Notes: a model not told the origin generated them from the sequence alone. A stretch of DNA of 64,000 nucleotides from Noviherbaspirillum massiliense JC206 (GCF_000312045.1 NZ_HE978635.1:734774-798773); one strand, 5' to 3'. Counted from the stretch's first letter, positions 17,443 to 27,446 are shown. A program made the numbers and translations.

Positions 17443-18618
17443 TCAGGTCACTGCCTGCGCGCCTGCACCCGCGCGGCGCTGGCGCGCAAGGAGAATCAGG
17501 GTGAGGACCACACCGGACAGCGCCAGTGCCGCTGCCACCTGCAGCGGCGCAGTGTATCCATAGCCCAAGGTCAGCGGCAGGCCGCCGAGGAAGGCGCCGG
17601 TGGCGTTGCCGATGTTGAAGCCGGATTGACCAAGCGAGGAGCCCAGCATTTCCGCCTCGCGCGACTGGCGGATGAGCAGTACCTGGATCGGCGGCCCGAG
17701 CGCGAGCGCATTGGCGCCGACGGCGAATGCGAAGAACAGCATGGCCGGCTGCGATTGCGCCAGCAGGACATTCAGGTACAGCAGCACGACCATCGTCGCC
17801 AGCAGGATGAGCACGGCCTTTTCTGCCGGCACACGGTCGGCCAGCCTGCCGCCCGAAACGACGCCCACCGTCATGCCGACTCCGGCCACCGTCATGATCA
17901 GCGGGATCGAGCCGGGGGCGAAACCGGATACCTCGGTCAGCAGCGGCGCAATATAGCTGAACCAGGCGAAGAAGCCGCCGGTGCCGATGGACGTGATGGC
18001 GAGTCCCAGCCAGAGGGATGGATTGCGGAAGATGCGCAGGTCGCGCAACAGATTCGCCTGCCGGTTGCCTTCGATATGCGGCAGGAAGCGCTTCAGGCTC
18101 CACAGCGTCAGCGCACCGATCATGGCCACCATCACGAAGGCAAGCCGCCAGCTGGCATGGTGCCCGACGAAGGTTGCGATGGGAACGCCGGCAACGTTGG
18201 CCAGCGTGAGGCCGGCGAACATGGTAGCCATCGCCGCCGCCGCCTTCCCTTCATCCGCAACGCGCGCGGCGACCACGGCACCGACCCCGAAGAAGGCACC
18301 GTGCGGCAGTCCGGCCAGGAAGCGGCTCGCCAGCAGCAGCCCGAAGTTCGGAGACAGTGCCGACATTCCATTAAAGACTGTAAACAGCAGCATGAACAGC
18401 ATCAGCACCTTGTTGGGCGCGTAACGGGCCAGGCCGCCAACCAGGATCGGGGCACCGACAACGACACCGAGCGCATAGGCGGATATCAGGTAACCCGCCT
18501 GCGGAATGGTAATCGACAGGTTGCGCGCGACATCCGGAAGGATGCCCATCATGACGAATTCGGTCATGCCAATGCCGAAGCCGCCCAGGGCCAGGGGAAC
18601 CAGGCTTTTCTTGATCAC
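17443..18618 (-). CDS. MFS exporter (DHA1, YdhP/AraJ-like)
   Basis: A 391-residue major facilitator with about 12 membrane helices. The N-terminus LALGGFGIGMTEFVMMGILP and the following ISAYALGVVVGAPI are characteristic of the AraJ/YdhP/Bcr-like DHA1 group, which exports sugars or drugs. The start appears to be GTG at 18618, with no clear ribosome site. A strong hairpin with a T-run ends only 18 bases upstream, so expression may depend on read-through or attenuation. The LysR gene upstream on the same strand is a candidate regulator. Substrate unknown. Confidence 0.87.
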   Translation of the reverse strand: MIKKSLVPLALGGFGIGMTEFVMMGILPDVARNLSITIPQAGYLISAYALGVVVGAPILVGGLARYAPNKVLMLFMLLFTVFNGMSALSPNFGLLLASRFLAGLPHGAFFGVGAVVAARVADEGKAAAAMATMFAGLTLANVAGVPIATFVGHHASWRLAFVMVAMIGALTLWSLKRFLPHIEGNRQANLLRDLRIFRNPSLWLGLAITSIGTGGFFAWFSYIAPLLTEVSGFAPGSIPLIMTVAGVGMTVGVVSGGRLADRVPAEKAVLILLATMVVLLYLNVLLAQSQPAMLFFAFAVGANALALGPPIQVLLIRQSREAEMLGSSLGQSGFNIGNATGAFLGGLPLTLGYGYTAPLQVAAALALSGVVLTLILLARQRRAGAGAQAVT

Positions 18619-18636
18619 GTGTATGGGGAATGCGGG

Positions 18637-18670
18637 AAAAAAAGAGCCCGCCGTTCTTGCATCGGCGGGC
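18637..18670 (-). terminator. Strong intrinsic terminator or attenuator between lysR and the MFS gene
   Basis: On the minus strand GCCCGCCG and CGGCGGGC form a perfect 8-bp stem around a nine-base loop, followed by TCTTTTTTT. It ends the lysR transcript, but it also lies directly in front of the MFS start, leaving almost no room for an MFS promoter downstream of it. It could therefore act as an attenuator. Confidence 0.85.
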
Positions 18671-18864
18671 CGAATCCAATCTCAGGGACTGGAGGAGACG
18701 TGTTTACTTTAGTACGTCAGCGCCCCCACTCCCAATTTATTGTCATGATTACAGATATATCCCTGCGAAATACCAGGTCCCGCGGCGCATCACTATATGG
18801 AGATGGAGCCCGGGACATCGCCCATTCCGCATGCGAACGGTCGTTGTCATTGAGGCAGCACGCC

Positions 18865-19758
18865 TCATTCCGGCATTTCCTGCGATAGATAGTTAACCAG
18901 CCGGCGGGCATGCGTGGACAAGGTGTCCCAGGCCTGGACGCACAGGCGCAGTTCCCGCGTTGCCCATGCGTCATCGAGAGCGACCATTCGTACCGGCAGC
19001 TCGCGCACATGGCGCAGGGCCGCTGCTTCCGGGAGCATGCCGATGCCCGCGTTCTGGGCGATGAGCTGGGCAATGGCGTCGAAACTCGGCGCCCGGACCC
19101 GGATCTTGAGCGACCGCGCGTTTTGCGCCGCCATCTGCTCTATGAAGCGCTGCATGGCGCGCTCAGGCGGCAGGCAGACGAATGCGAACCCGAGAGCATC
19201 CTTCAAGTGCGCGGACCGGCTTTGGGCAAGAGCATGCTCGAGCGGCACGAGCAATACCAGCCTGTCATGCCGGAATGGCAAGGAAATCACGTCGCTGGTC
19301 GCCAGATTGCCGTCGAAGACGCCGATATCCACTTCGCCCGCCTGCACCGCATGCAGCACGTCGACGCTGTTTCGCTCCACCAGTTGCAGGTCGATTTCCG
19401 GGTAATCCGCCAGGAAGGGACCGAGCGCTGCGGGCAGGAAGGTGCTGTTCGCGACCGTCGTTCCGGCAAGCCGCAAGGTGATCCTGCGCTGGCCGGAAAG
19501 GTCCCGCAGGGTCTCTTTCAGCTTTTCCGCTTCGGCCAGGACATGACGGGCACGGTCGAGCACAAGGCGGCCGGCCGGCGTGATGCCCATGCCGTCGGCA
19601 GTGCGGGTGAACAGCGTGACGCCGCACCGGTGCTCGAAATGGCGCAGACGATTGCTCGCGGCTGACAGCGCGATGGGAAACGAAGATGCGGCCTTGCTCA
19701 GGCTGCCGGCTTCGGCAATCGCGACGAGAAGACGAAGGTCAACAAGGTCGAAGTGCAT
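18865..19758 (-). CDS. LysR-family transcriptional regulator
   Basis: A 297-residue LysR-type regulator. The winged helix-turn-helix occupies residues 1-60 (LVDLRLLVAIAEAGSLSKAA) and the substrate-binding domain follows from about 90. It diverges from an EamA exporter gene across 82 bases that contain an inverted repeat at 19793-19808, the usual arrangement for control of the divergent gene. It could also influence the MFS gene downstream. The inducer is unknown. Confidence 0.92.
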   Translation of the reverse strand: MHFDLVDLRLLVAIAEAGSLSKAASSFPIALSAASNRLRHFEHRCGVTLFTRTADGMGITPAGRLVLDRARHVLAEAEKLKETLRDLSGQRRITLRLAGTTVANSTFLPAALGPFLADYPEIDLQLVERNSVDVLHAVQAGEVDIGVFDGNLATSDVISLPFRHDRLVLLVPLEHALAQSRSAHLKDALGFAFVCLPPERAMQRFIEQMAAQNARSLKIRVRAPSFDAIAQLIAQNAGIGMLPEAAALRHVRELPVRMVALDDAWATRELRLCVQAWDTLSTHARRLVNYLSQEMPE

Positions 19759-19792
19759 GGTTTCTCTTGCGGCGAAGCCTCGCTACACAAAA

Positions 19793-19808
19793 CAAGCATT
19801 CTAGCTTG
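19793..19808. promoter_or_regulatory. Inverted repeat in the lysR-eamA intergenic region
   Basis: CAAGC, six bases, then GCTTG, lies midway between the divergent LysR and EamA genes. The position and dyad suit a LysR-type binding site, although a T-N11-A core is not clear. Confidence 0.35.
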
Positions 19809-19840
19809 CCTCTCTTCGCGCCAGAATAAGAGGTGACCAA

Positions 19841-20818
19841 ATGGATGCACTTCCGATGAAAACTTCACGCTCCTTATTTCAGCAATGGGCAAAGGATGGC
19901 CGCCTGTATGCCATCCTTTCCGCCGCCGGTTTCAGCCTCAAGGCAGTCTTCGTCAAGCTCGGTTACGCAGCTGGGCCAGTCGATGCCCTGACGCTGCTCA
20001 CACTTCGGATGGGAATCGCCTTGCCGCTGTTCGCATGGCTCCTCTGGCTCAGCCGGAGCGACGGACAAGCCCCGCTCGGCAAAATGGACGCGGTTCGCAT
20101 CCTGCTGCTCGGCATGTTTGGCTATTACTTGTCGAGCCTGTTCGATTTCTACGGGCTGGAGTACATCAGCACCGGACTCGAGCGCCTGATCCTGTACGTA
20201 TACCCGACCCTGGTGCTGGTGTTTCAGATGATTGCGTCGCGCAAGCGCCCTGCTGTCCGTACCGTGCAGGCGATGGCGATCTGCTACCTCGGGCTGGGCA
20301 TCGCCTTCGTCCACGATTTGGGAGTGGCAGGACACGGCACCCAGGTTTGGACCGGCGCAGCCTGGGTCTTTGCCAGCGCAGTGACTTATGCCCTGTACTA
20401 CCTCGGTACCGGCGCAATGGTGAAACGTCTCGGCTCCATGCGCCTGGCCGGATTGGCCGGCGGCGCTTCCTCCATCCTGGTGCTCGCACATTACCTCCTG
20501 GCCGGGACACCCGCAAAGCTGGCAACCCTGCCCCCTGCGATCTGGCTGCACTCCACTCTGATGGCGGTGTTGTCCACGGTGCTGCCGGTCTACTGGATGG
20601 CCCTGGCGATCCAGCGCATGGGTGCGACGCAAGCGGCTGCCGTCGGCAATCTCGGTCCGGTGCTGACGATGTTCGCCTCATGGGCCCTGCTCGGGGAACC
20701 GCTCTCCGCCTTTCAACTGGGCGGGCTCGCACTGGTCATGTTCGGCGTGTCTCGCCTCAAGCCCGCTCCTGCGGCGGCACCAGCCGACGCTGTCGTGACC
20801 GAGAAGGCCATGGCTTGA
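19841..20818 (+). CDS. EamA/DMT-family transporter
   Basis: A 325-residue drug/metabolite transporter with two five-helix EamA repeats. The second repeat is recognised from QRMGATQAAAVGNLGPVLTM and LLGEPLSAFQLGGLALV. Such proteins usually export amino acids or small metabolites. The start at 19841 follows AAGAGGTG; an internal ATG at 19856 is also possible. It is divergent from a LysR gene, its likely regulator. A short hairpin (TGGCCAAT, CTG, ATTGGCCA at 20844-20862) follows the stop. Confidence 0.9.
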   Translation: MDALPMKTSRSLFQQWAKDGRLYAILSAAGFSLKAVFVKLGYAAGPVDALTLLTLRMGIALPLFAWLLWLSRSDGQAPLGKMDAVRILLLGMFGYYLSSLFDFYGLEYISTGLERLILYVYPTLVLVFQMIASRKRPAVRTVQAMAICYLGLGIAFVHDLGVAGHGTQVWTGAAWVFASAVTYALYYLGTGAMVKRLGSMRLAGLAGGASSILVLAHYLLAGTPAKLATLPPAIWLHSTLMAVLSTVLPVYWMALAIQRMGATQAAAVGNLGPVLTMFASWALLGEPLSAFQLGGLALVMFGVSRLKPAPAAAPADAVVTEKAMA

Positions 20819-21195
20819 CAGCAGCGGCGACACTGAGCGCTCATGGCCAATCTGATTGGCCAACCGAAAATCTTCAAATTCCCCGCCAATCGGAGCCGAG
20901 TCGTCGTGGCAAGCGCGCGGGCAAGCGGCCTGACGGAAAAACTGCACTCCGCCCATTCTGGTCAGGCGCATGCAGAATGGAGACTGTCGCCGTTGCATCG
21001 CCACGTCCAGCTTCTGCCAAACGATTTCCCAGCCATTGCTGAAAGCCGGTGGACGGGTCGTAATGTTGTGTGGCATAACATGTTCAAGTGTGCACGGGCA
21101 CCACAACACATGTCGACACGTCCACCCAGAGCAAGCAAAAAGGTGTAAAAAATCCAAGCTCTGTGATACCTTGCCGAAAACTAAGAAGAAGTTGG
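20819..21195. other. Region between the EamA gene and the GGDEF-EAL gene
   Basis: A 377-base gap. It holds the hairpin at 20844-20862 just after the EamA stop, then a stretch with TGTTGTG (near 21064) and CACAACA (near 21101) arms around 21060-21110 that may be an operator. No gene is supported. Confidence 0.4.
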
Positions 21196-23595
21196 ATGAA
21201 TCTGGTTAGGCGAGTGATGAAAAGGATTGGACTCAGGGGCCGGTTGGTGCTGCTCGTTCTGCTCGTGGCCATTCCCTTTACTGTCGTCCTGGCCCTGCAA
21301 AATGCTTCGCTCCATCGGGAGAAGGTCGACAACGTCTACGAACAGGCCATGACCCTGGCCTTGAATATTGCGGCGCATCCCAAGCAGATTCTTCCCGATC
21401 CCCGGTCCCATCTCTCCGCTGTCAGCCGGATACCCGAGATGGCGCATCCGGAGCAGTGCGACGCCCTGCGTTCGATCTTCGATCCCATTCTCAAAGTCAG
21501 CCCGTATTTCCTGTCGATTGCGGTCTTCCGCGCAGATGGCGAACGGATATGCCCGAGGCAGGCCTCCGGCGCCCATGTGAACGTGTCGGATCGGGACTAT
21601 TTTCAGCGCGTCGTCGAAAACAAAACTTACAGCATCAGCAATTTCCTGACCGGCCGCCTCACCAGGCACCCCTCCATCATCTTTGCGCATCCGGTCTTCG
21701 GCAAACAGGGTGAGGTGAAATACGTCGTCAATTTGGCCCTGGATACCGAATGGCTTGCCACTGCCCTGAAAGAGGCCACAGCCAAGGTTGGCCTTCCGCC
21801 GGAAGCAGCGGTGCTCGTCCTTGACGATGCCGGTCAGCCCTTGGCCGCAGTACCGCCGTCCGCAGGCAATGCCATCGGTTCGGACCGCACGCAGCCCTTA
21901 GCCTGGCACATCACGAACTCAGTGCACGAAGAGCTCTGGTCGGATGGCATCAGGCGCGCAACGGCCTATGTGCCACTCTTCGATTCGGAAAGCGGGAGCG
22001 TCTGGATCCGCGCCGGCGTGCCGCTCGAGCCCGCATTGAAGGAAATCGCCGAAGATAACCAGCGCCGCATTGCGCTCGTGACAACCGTCGTGGCGGTCGC
22101 TTTGCTGCTCGCATGGTTCAGCAGCGAGCGATTGGTGCTGAAGCCAATCCGCAGGATCTGGACGGCCGCAATGGCCTTAAAGCGTGGAGACTTTTCCGCA
22201 CGCGTCATGGGCACGACGGACGTCGGGGAACTGGGTGAGCTGGCGGTCACGTTCAACAACATGGCCGAGCGTGTCGACACGGATCGCCGGCACCTGCATC
22301 GCCTTGCAACGCAAGATCCGTTGACCGGACTGCCAAATCGCTATGCGATCCGCGCACGCCTGCATGAGGCGATTCAGTCCTCGCTCGCGTCGAATACGCT
22401 TGCAGGAGTCATCCTGCTCGACCTGAATCAATTCAAGGAGATCAACGATGGTCTCGGCCATCCCGTCGGAGATCAGGTACTCATCCACATTGCCGATGCC
22501 ATCACCACCTTAGCCGGCGAACGGGCGACGATAGGCAGACCGGGTGGAGATGAGTTTGTCCTCATACTGGAAGGCGCGGCAGAATATCAGGCGTTCGAGG
22601 AACTTGCCCGCTCGGTCGCTGCACGGTTGCGCCAGTCAGTCGTTGTCGACGAGCAGCAGTTCTATGTTTCTGCAAGCATGGGCATTGCGGTCGCGCCCGA
22701 GCATGGGGTCGACGTCGATACGCTGCTGCAAAATGCGGACGTCGCCATGTACCATGCCAAGGCAAATCGTGCCCTTGGCTACCGCTTCTACACGATGTCG
22801 ATGAACGAGCGTGCAACGGAACGACTCCATTTGCAAAATCTGCTAAGCCAAGCCGTCGCCAGAAATGAACTCGTCCTGCACTTTCAACCGAAGTATGCCG
22901 CCCAGACCGCGCGCATGACCGGAGCGGAAGCGCTCGTTCGTTGGAACAGTGCCGAACTGGGCCTCGTTCCACCGGGAGAATTCATCGAACTCGCCGAACA
23001 GACCGGATTGATTCTGGAGATCGGCGAGTGGGTGCTGAAGGCGGCCTGCGCTCAATTGCATGCCTGGCGGGAAGTGGCACCCGAGGACTTCAGCGTCGCG
23101 GTCAACTTGTCGCCACGCCAGCTGTCCGATCCGGAGCTGGTCCCCAAGATATCCGCCTTGCTCAAGGAGACGGGCGTCCCGGCCAGCCGGCTGGAGTTCG
23201 AAATCACGGAAGGCGCCTTGATGCACAACCCCGCCGAGTCCATTGAAACACTGAAGCGCCTGCGCGAGATGGGCGCCAAGGTATCGGTAGACGATTTCGG
23301 CACGGGCTATTCCAGCCTGGGTTATCTGACACGACTACCGATCGATGCGCTCAAAATCGACAGGTCGTTTGTCGCCGGACTCACGGATAGCAAGAGCACC
23401 CTGACCATCATCAATGCCGTCATTGCGATTGCCAAGGAGCTGGAGCTGCGGGTTACCGCAGAAGGCGTCGAAACGGAATCCCAGCTCGCCGTATTGCGTT
23501 CCCTCGACTGTGACGAAATCCAGGGCTATCTCTTAAGTCGCCCGGTGCCTCCGGCTGCACTCACCCCGCTGCTGCAGACTGAAGCAGATTTGTAG
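21196..23595 (+). CDS. Membrane GGDEF-EAL c-di-GMP protein with Cache sensor domain
   Basis: A 799-residue bifunctional c-di-GMP protein. The first membrane helix (LRGRLVLLVLLVAIPFTVVL) and a second near residue 300 bracket a periplasmic Cache-like sensor. HAMP, GGDEF and EAL domains follow. The cyclase motif is intact (RPGGDEFV) but the RxxD inhibition site is absent. The EAL domain keeps GAEALVRW, DDFGTGYSSLGYL, KIDRSFV and AEGVETESQL, so phosphodiesterase activity is likely. ATG 21196 has AGAAGAAG upstream; the frame is open to 21088. It sits just before the polysaccharide locus, convergent with it, so a role in exopolysaccharide control is plausible. Confidence 0.92.
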   Translation: MNLVRRVMKRIGLRGRLVLLVLLVAIPFTVVLALQNASLHREKVDNVYEQAMTLALNIAAHPKQILPDPRSHLSAVSRIPEMAHPEQCDALRSIFDPILKVSPYFLSIAVFRADGERICPRQASGAHVNVSDRDYFQRVVENKTYSISNFLTGRLTRHPSIIFAHPVFGKQGEVKYVVNLALDTEWLATALKEATAKVGLPPEAAVLVLDDAGQPLAAVPPSAGNAIGSDRTQPLAWHITNSVHEELWSDGIRRATAYVPLFDSESGSVWIRAGVPLEPALKEIAEDNQRRIALVTTVVAVALLLAWFSSERLVLKPIRRIWTAAMALKRGDFSARVMGTTDVGELGELAVTFNNMAERVDTDRRHLHRLATQDPLTGLPNRYAIRARLHEAIQSSLASNTLAGVILLDLNQFKEINDGLGHPVGDQVLIHIADAITTLAGERATIGRPGGDEFVLILEGAAEYQAFEELARSVAARLRQSVVVDEQQFYVSASMGIAVAPEHGVDVDTLLQNADVAMYHAKANRALGYRFYTMSMNERATERLHLQNLLSQAVARNELVLHFQPKYAAQTARMTGAEALVRWNSAELGLVPPGEFIELAEQTGLILEIGEWVLKAACAQLHAWREVAPEDFSVAVNLSPRQLSDPELVPKISALLKETGVPASRLEFEITEGALMHNPAESIETLKRLREMGAKVSVDDFGTGYSSLGYLTRLPIDALKIDRSFVAGLTDSKSTLTIINAVIAIAKELELRVTAEGVETESQLAVLRSLDCDEIQGYLLSRPVPPAALTPLLQTEADL

Positions 23596-23720
23596 TCAGT
23601 GATGCAGCAAGACTTGCATCCCTTGACTGGACACGATGATTGCTTTGTACCGGGGTCGGCATAGTTTCACTGCCCAAAGACCGCTTCCGCCTGTTATGGC
23701 GAACACGCTTGCCGACCGCT

Positions 23721-24947
23721 TCAATCGATCTTGCCTCTACGCATCCCCGCACTGATGAGCCCCTTTACATGAGCGCGATACGCTTTCAGCAGCCGGCTCT
23801 CGCGTTCAACTTGATTAGCCACGAACAAGCTCGGAGGCACACGCTTTCTCATGCCATTCTTCAGCCCCGCGCGCGCCTGGCTGGCCAGTGAGCAGAAATC
23901 TTTCATCATCAGACGCGACATATGCCCTCGGTGCCCTGCGCCGAAAGCAATATAAGGCCATAGCAAGGGGCGGAACACAGGATGGTAGAAAGTATCGGCA
24001 CAGCCAGACGTCAGCACCCGCGGTTCAGCCGTTTGCTGCAAGCGCTCCACGCTTTCAGCGGCAAAATTCAATCCGCACCAGACTGAAGCCGCATGGCTGC
24101 GCCAGTAGCGCGGATTGGCTTCGAACAGGTACACATCGCCGGTACGTTCCTCGATGCGCCCGTCCACATTCATGACGCCGTGATATCCGCTTTCCCGGCT
24201 GATGGTATGCGCGGCCTGCTCCAGATAATCGTTCGCAAAGAAGACAATTTTCGCCTCGTCATTTTGCGGATAGACGCGCTGCTGGATCCCGATTGCCTGC
24301 ACCTGCCCGTGGATGGCCAACATATTCAAGCCGACATCCACACCCTTGATACAGCGCTGAGCCACGAGAGGGGCATATTGATAGGCATCGTTGGCAAGGA
24401 TGCGCTCACGATAATCTTCTGCACTGACTATCAGGTGTACTCCCGTACAAGCCTGCTGATCGAGCGGCTTGACGATGAATGGCAAACCAAGTTTGTGCGC
24501 GACAGCGGAAAAAGCGAGCTTTTCTTTCGACTCGACCAGCTCCGATTCCGGTACCCGCAGGCCATGCTCACGGCAAAATTCGTAGAAATGCCACTTGTTG
24601 TCGAACCGATCCAGCATGGGACCGTCGGGGGTGGGAGCAACAATGACATTCAAGCGATGCCGCACGCGACTGATCATGCGCGCGCCTTCGCAGTCGGAGC
24701 AGAGCATGACCAAATCCGGCATCGATTCGCCAATCTGATTGACTGCTTCCACAAACAAATCATCTTCCGCACCCTCGAAGTCCACCTCCACCTGTCCCGC
24801 GCATAAATGTGTCAGGCGCAGGTAGCGCGTCCCTCTGGCGCATACTGCAACGCAATTGGCATCCGTGTATGCATGAAGACCCAGCAGCACCTGAATCAGC
24901 AGGCCTCTTCTCGCCCCGACCACAATGAAATTTTTTACTGCAGCCAT
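23721..24947 (-). CDS. ATP-grasp superfamily ligase
   Basis: A 408-residue ATP-grasp protein, the last gene of the minus-strand polysaccharide locus. It has an N-terminal Rossmann-like region (NFIVVGARRGLLIQVLLGL), the ATP-binding lysine loop LPFIVKPLDQQACTGVHLIV, and the metal-binding LFEANPRYWRS. These enzymes join a carboxylate to an amine or thiol through an acyl phosphate. No biotin or folate-type motif is present, and the substrate is unknown. The neighbouring flavoprotein and methyltransferase suggest a small decorating pathway. It is convergent with the GGDEF-EAL gene. Confidence 0.85.
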   Translation of the reverse strand: MAAVKNFIVVGARRGLLIQVLLGLHAYTDANCVAVCARGTRYLRLTHLCAGQVEVDFEGAEDDLFVEAVNQIGESMPDLVMLCSDCEGARMISRVRHRLNVIVAPTPDGPMLDRFDNKWHFYEFCREHGLRVPESELVESKEKLAFSAVAHKLGLPFIVKPLDQQACTGVHLIVSAEDYRERILANDAYQYAPLVAQRCIKGVDVGLNMLAIHGQVQAIGIQQRVYPQNDEAKIVFFANDYLEQAAHTISRESGYHGVMNVDGRIEERTGDVYLFEANPRYWRSHAASVWCGLNFAAESVERLQQTAEPRVLTSGCADTFYHPVFRPLLWPYIAFGAGHRGHMSRLMMKDFCSLASQARAGLKNGMRKRVPPSLFVANQVERESRLLKAYRAHVKGLISAGMRRGKID

Positions 24948-25230
24948 GATCTTCAGATATCAAAATTCGGCAAGCGGGCGGCCACCAGCCGCGCGTTCCG
25001 GCAAGCATGGCCGCAAGATACACCGGCGTAGCCAGTTCAGCGCCAAGCAGCAGCTCCACGGCTCGCCAATTATCAGGTGAGCGTACTACGGGGTCACGTC
25101 ACCGCTTCGGCCGGAGCGAACAGGACTCGCCGTTTGCGTTGCAATGCCATTGCATTACCGCCGGCATCCGGCGACTCTGGAATTGCCGGACACGACTGCA
25201 TATGCGCCTCTCCATGCTCATTCACCTTTT

Positions 25231-26484
25231 TCAGGTGCGGTGCGATACGACGGCTTCACCAGGCTTGCGCTTATCCCAGCTTGGCCTCCTCCCCTTTGAC
25301 CGGGCCAGATGCCGGGCGATATTGCGTGAGGCGAAATTGGCACCCGCAGCAAAACGCATGACCGGGCCAAATGAGGTTGCTGCAATCGGACCGGTGAAAT
25401 ACAGTCCAGGCATGGAGGACTCGAAATGCAATGACAGGCTCGGCGTACTGCCAAGCAGATCGAGCTTCTCGACGATCGCGTCGTTCAAAAATGAAATACG
25501 TTTGATATCCGCCTTGTACCCGGTTGCAGCAATGACGTGATCTGCCACTATGTTCCGCGTGCTGCCATCCATGGCCACCAGGTCCAATCGCACCTGTCCA
25601 TTATGCGCACTTGCCCCCTTCAGCTCGTAACCTAACAGCGCAGGAACGTTTCGCGCACGCTCTTTCATGAACCAACCTCCGGATGGCCCCAGATACCTGG
25701 TTGCGTGCACTCTGCGCTTGTCATCCGGCAGATATCGATAGATCCATGGCATTTCGCACCAGATCTTGCTCTCCCATCCCGGCCCGATTCCGGAAATAGG
25801 CAGGCGCAGCCGCTTCAGGAACGTGTCGGCTCCATTCTTCCAGGGATTACCGAAGTTGATTTCCGGCTTGCGGGCAATCAGCTTCACCTTTGTCTGGTTC
25901 TCATGCAGAAGAATTGCGATATCCGTTGCCGACGAGCCGCTTCCGAGAACCGCCACGTCTCTTCCCTGAAATTTCAGCAGCTCTGAATGCTCGGCGCTAT
26001 GAGATACCATCTCGTGAGGCAAGGATTGCAGTACCTGAGGAATATGGCGGAAGTAATCCAGACCCACAGCGACAACCACTCTCGACGTAGCAAATACCTC
26101 GCCGCCTTGCAGCCGCACTTCGTATCCGTATCCGGTGGGATTGATAACGGCTACCTTATCCTCTTCCAGGTTGGGAACAAAGCGCTTCTGGAAAGCGAGA
26201 CCGTAGTCGCAAAATGTCTCGAGCGGAATGGGAAAATCAACATCCTCATAAGGCACCCCATGCTCTTTGCAGTATTGACTTAACGGATAGCTGGCATCCG
26301 GGTCATACAGGTTGGACGAAAAACCGGCCGATTTCAGCAACATACCCTTCGGCATATTGGCAAGCCAGCCATGCATCGGTATGCCGATGATACGGAAGTC
26401 GACGCCATATTTTCGAAGATGCGCCGCGATCGAGAGGCCATATGGACCAGCGCCCACAATGGTGACATCAGTTGCCCGATTCAT
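25231..26484 (-). CDS. FAD/NAD(P)-dependent monooxygenase-like flavoprotein
   Basis: A 417-residue flavoprotein of the FMO/N-hydroxylase type. The FAD fingerprint VGAGPYGLSIAAHLRKYG is at residues 10-27, a second nucleotide-binding motif VLGSGSSATDIAILLHE near 175, and ATGYKAD near 330. It could hydroxylate an amine or oxidise a small substrate. The ATG at 26484 with AGGGAAAGG upstream fits better than the frame start at 26526. It is flanked by a methyltransferase and an ATP-grasp gene on the same strand. GC content drops slightly here. The substrate is unknown. Confidence 0.85.
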   Translation of the reverse strand: MNRATDVTIVGAGPYGLSIAAHLRKYGVDFRIIGIPMHGWLANMPKGMLLKSAGFSSNLYDPDASYPLSQYCKEHGVPYEDVDFPIPLETFCDYGLAFQKRFVPNLEEDKVAVINPTGYGYEVRLQGGEVFATSRVVVAVGLDYFRHIPQVLQSLPHEMVSHSAEHSELLKFQGRDVAVLGSGSSATDIAILLHENQTKVKLIARKPEINFGNPWKNGADTFLKRLRLPISGIGPGWESKIWCEMPWIYRYLPDDKRRVHATRYLGPSGGWFMKERARNVPALLGYELKGASAHNGQVRLDLVAMDGSTRNIVADHVIAATGYKADIKRISFLNDAIVEKLDLLGSTPSLSLHFESSMPGLYFTGPIAATSFGPVMRFAAGANFASRNIARHLARSKGRRPSWDKRKPGEAVVSHRT

Positions 26485-26711
26485 GTTCTGCCTTTCCCTG
26501 CCGTAGTACGGCAATGACTTGTGCAAAGGAGTGCCTTTCGAACGGCTTCACAAAACCTCTAGTGCCGCCTATTGGAACATCGCTGACCTTATAAAGAGCG
26601 TAGAAAATAATTCGTGACCCATCTTGCGAGCGATCAAACGCTCCGTCCGCACGAGCTGCTGGAGGACGCTATCGGAAGAAAAGACATGATTCGTACTCGG
26701 ATCACTTCTCA

Positions 26712-27446
26712 TCATGCGACTGGTGCCACATTTCTGACGCCCTTCCTTTGCGACATGGAATAGATGCCAATCCCATCCAGCGGATTCCGGTAATCCTGCT
26801 GGAACCCGAATTCCAGTAGCACATCCCTGCACACGTCGTTGATATAAGCGATTCGTGACTGATGTTTTACAAAATGGTTGATATTTGCACGCAGGAAGTC
26901 CCTCAAAATATGATGATCAAACGGGTTATACAGGTACACGATGGATGCCATTTCCGGTAAGCGGTAGATCCGCGCATCACGTAACTCGAAGGAGATGCTG
27001 GAGCCGTTGCTGTTTACAAAGGATTTGTTGTTTTGGCGCGCCTGCTCAATAAGTTTTTCCGAAAAATCGATACCTACCACCCGCTTGAATCTTTGCGCCG
27101 CATAGAAGCAGGCGAGTCCCTTTCCGCAGCCGATATCTACAAAGCAGGTGTCCGGTGGCTCATCCAGATTGGAAAATAATGTTTCTAAATAGCTTAGTGG
27201 CACTGGCTGATAATACGTGGAGTGCAACAAGCTATGGATATTGATTGGATCAAGCAGTGATCTGGTCACATTCGACCTGGTATTGATATGGTTTTTCTTA
27301 TCAAACCAATAGGCCCGGAGATAGCGCCATGCCTTCTGCACCGTCAAAGCATGAACGGCCCGACCCGCCATCCGTGGGTTCCTGATGGCCTTCATTATCC
27401 TGTTCGCGAAAGGCGCCATAACGATTGTCTGTGCCGAAGTGTCCAT
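26712..27446 (-). CDS. SAM-dependent methyltransferase
   Basis: A 244-residue class I methyltransferase. Motif I is FVDIGCGKGLACFYAA near residue 105, followed by GIDFSEKLIEQAR. The N-terminal 90 residues are not conserved-looking and are basic, with WRYLRAYWFDKKNHINTRS. It belongs to the decorating end of the polysaccharide locus. The acceptor is unknown; a sugar hydroxyl or a small metabolite made by the neighbouring flavoprotein are both possible. Confidence 0.82.
   Translation of the reverse strand: MDTSAQTIVMAPFANRIMKAIRNPRMAGRAVHALTVQKAWRYLRAYWFDKKNHINTRSNVTRSLLDPINIHSLLHSTYYQPVPLSYLETLFSNLDEPPDTCFVDIGCGKGLACFYAAQRFKRVVGIDFSEKLIEQARQNNKSFVNSNGSSISFELRDARIYRLPEMASIVYLYNPFDHHILRDFLRANINHFVKHQSRIAYINDVCRDVLLEFGFQQDYRNPLDGIGIYSMSQRKGVRNVAPVA

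Noticed and set aside
17239..18888. 549-residue plus-strand open frame
   Set aside because: It is antisense to the MFS gene, full of Gln/Arg/His, and without any recognisable domain.
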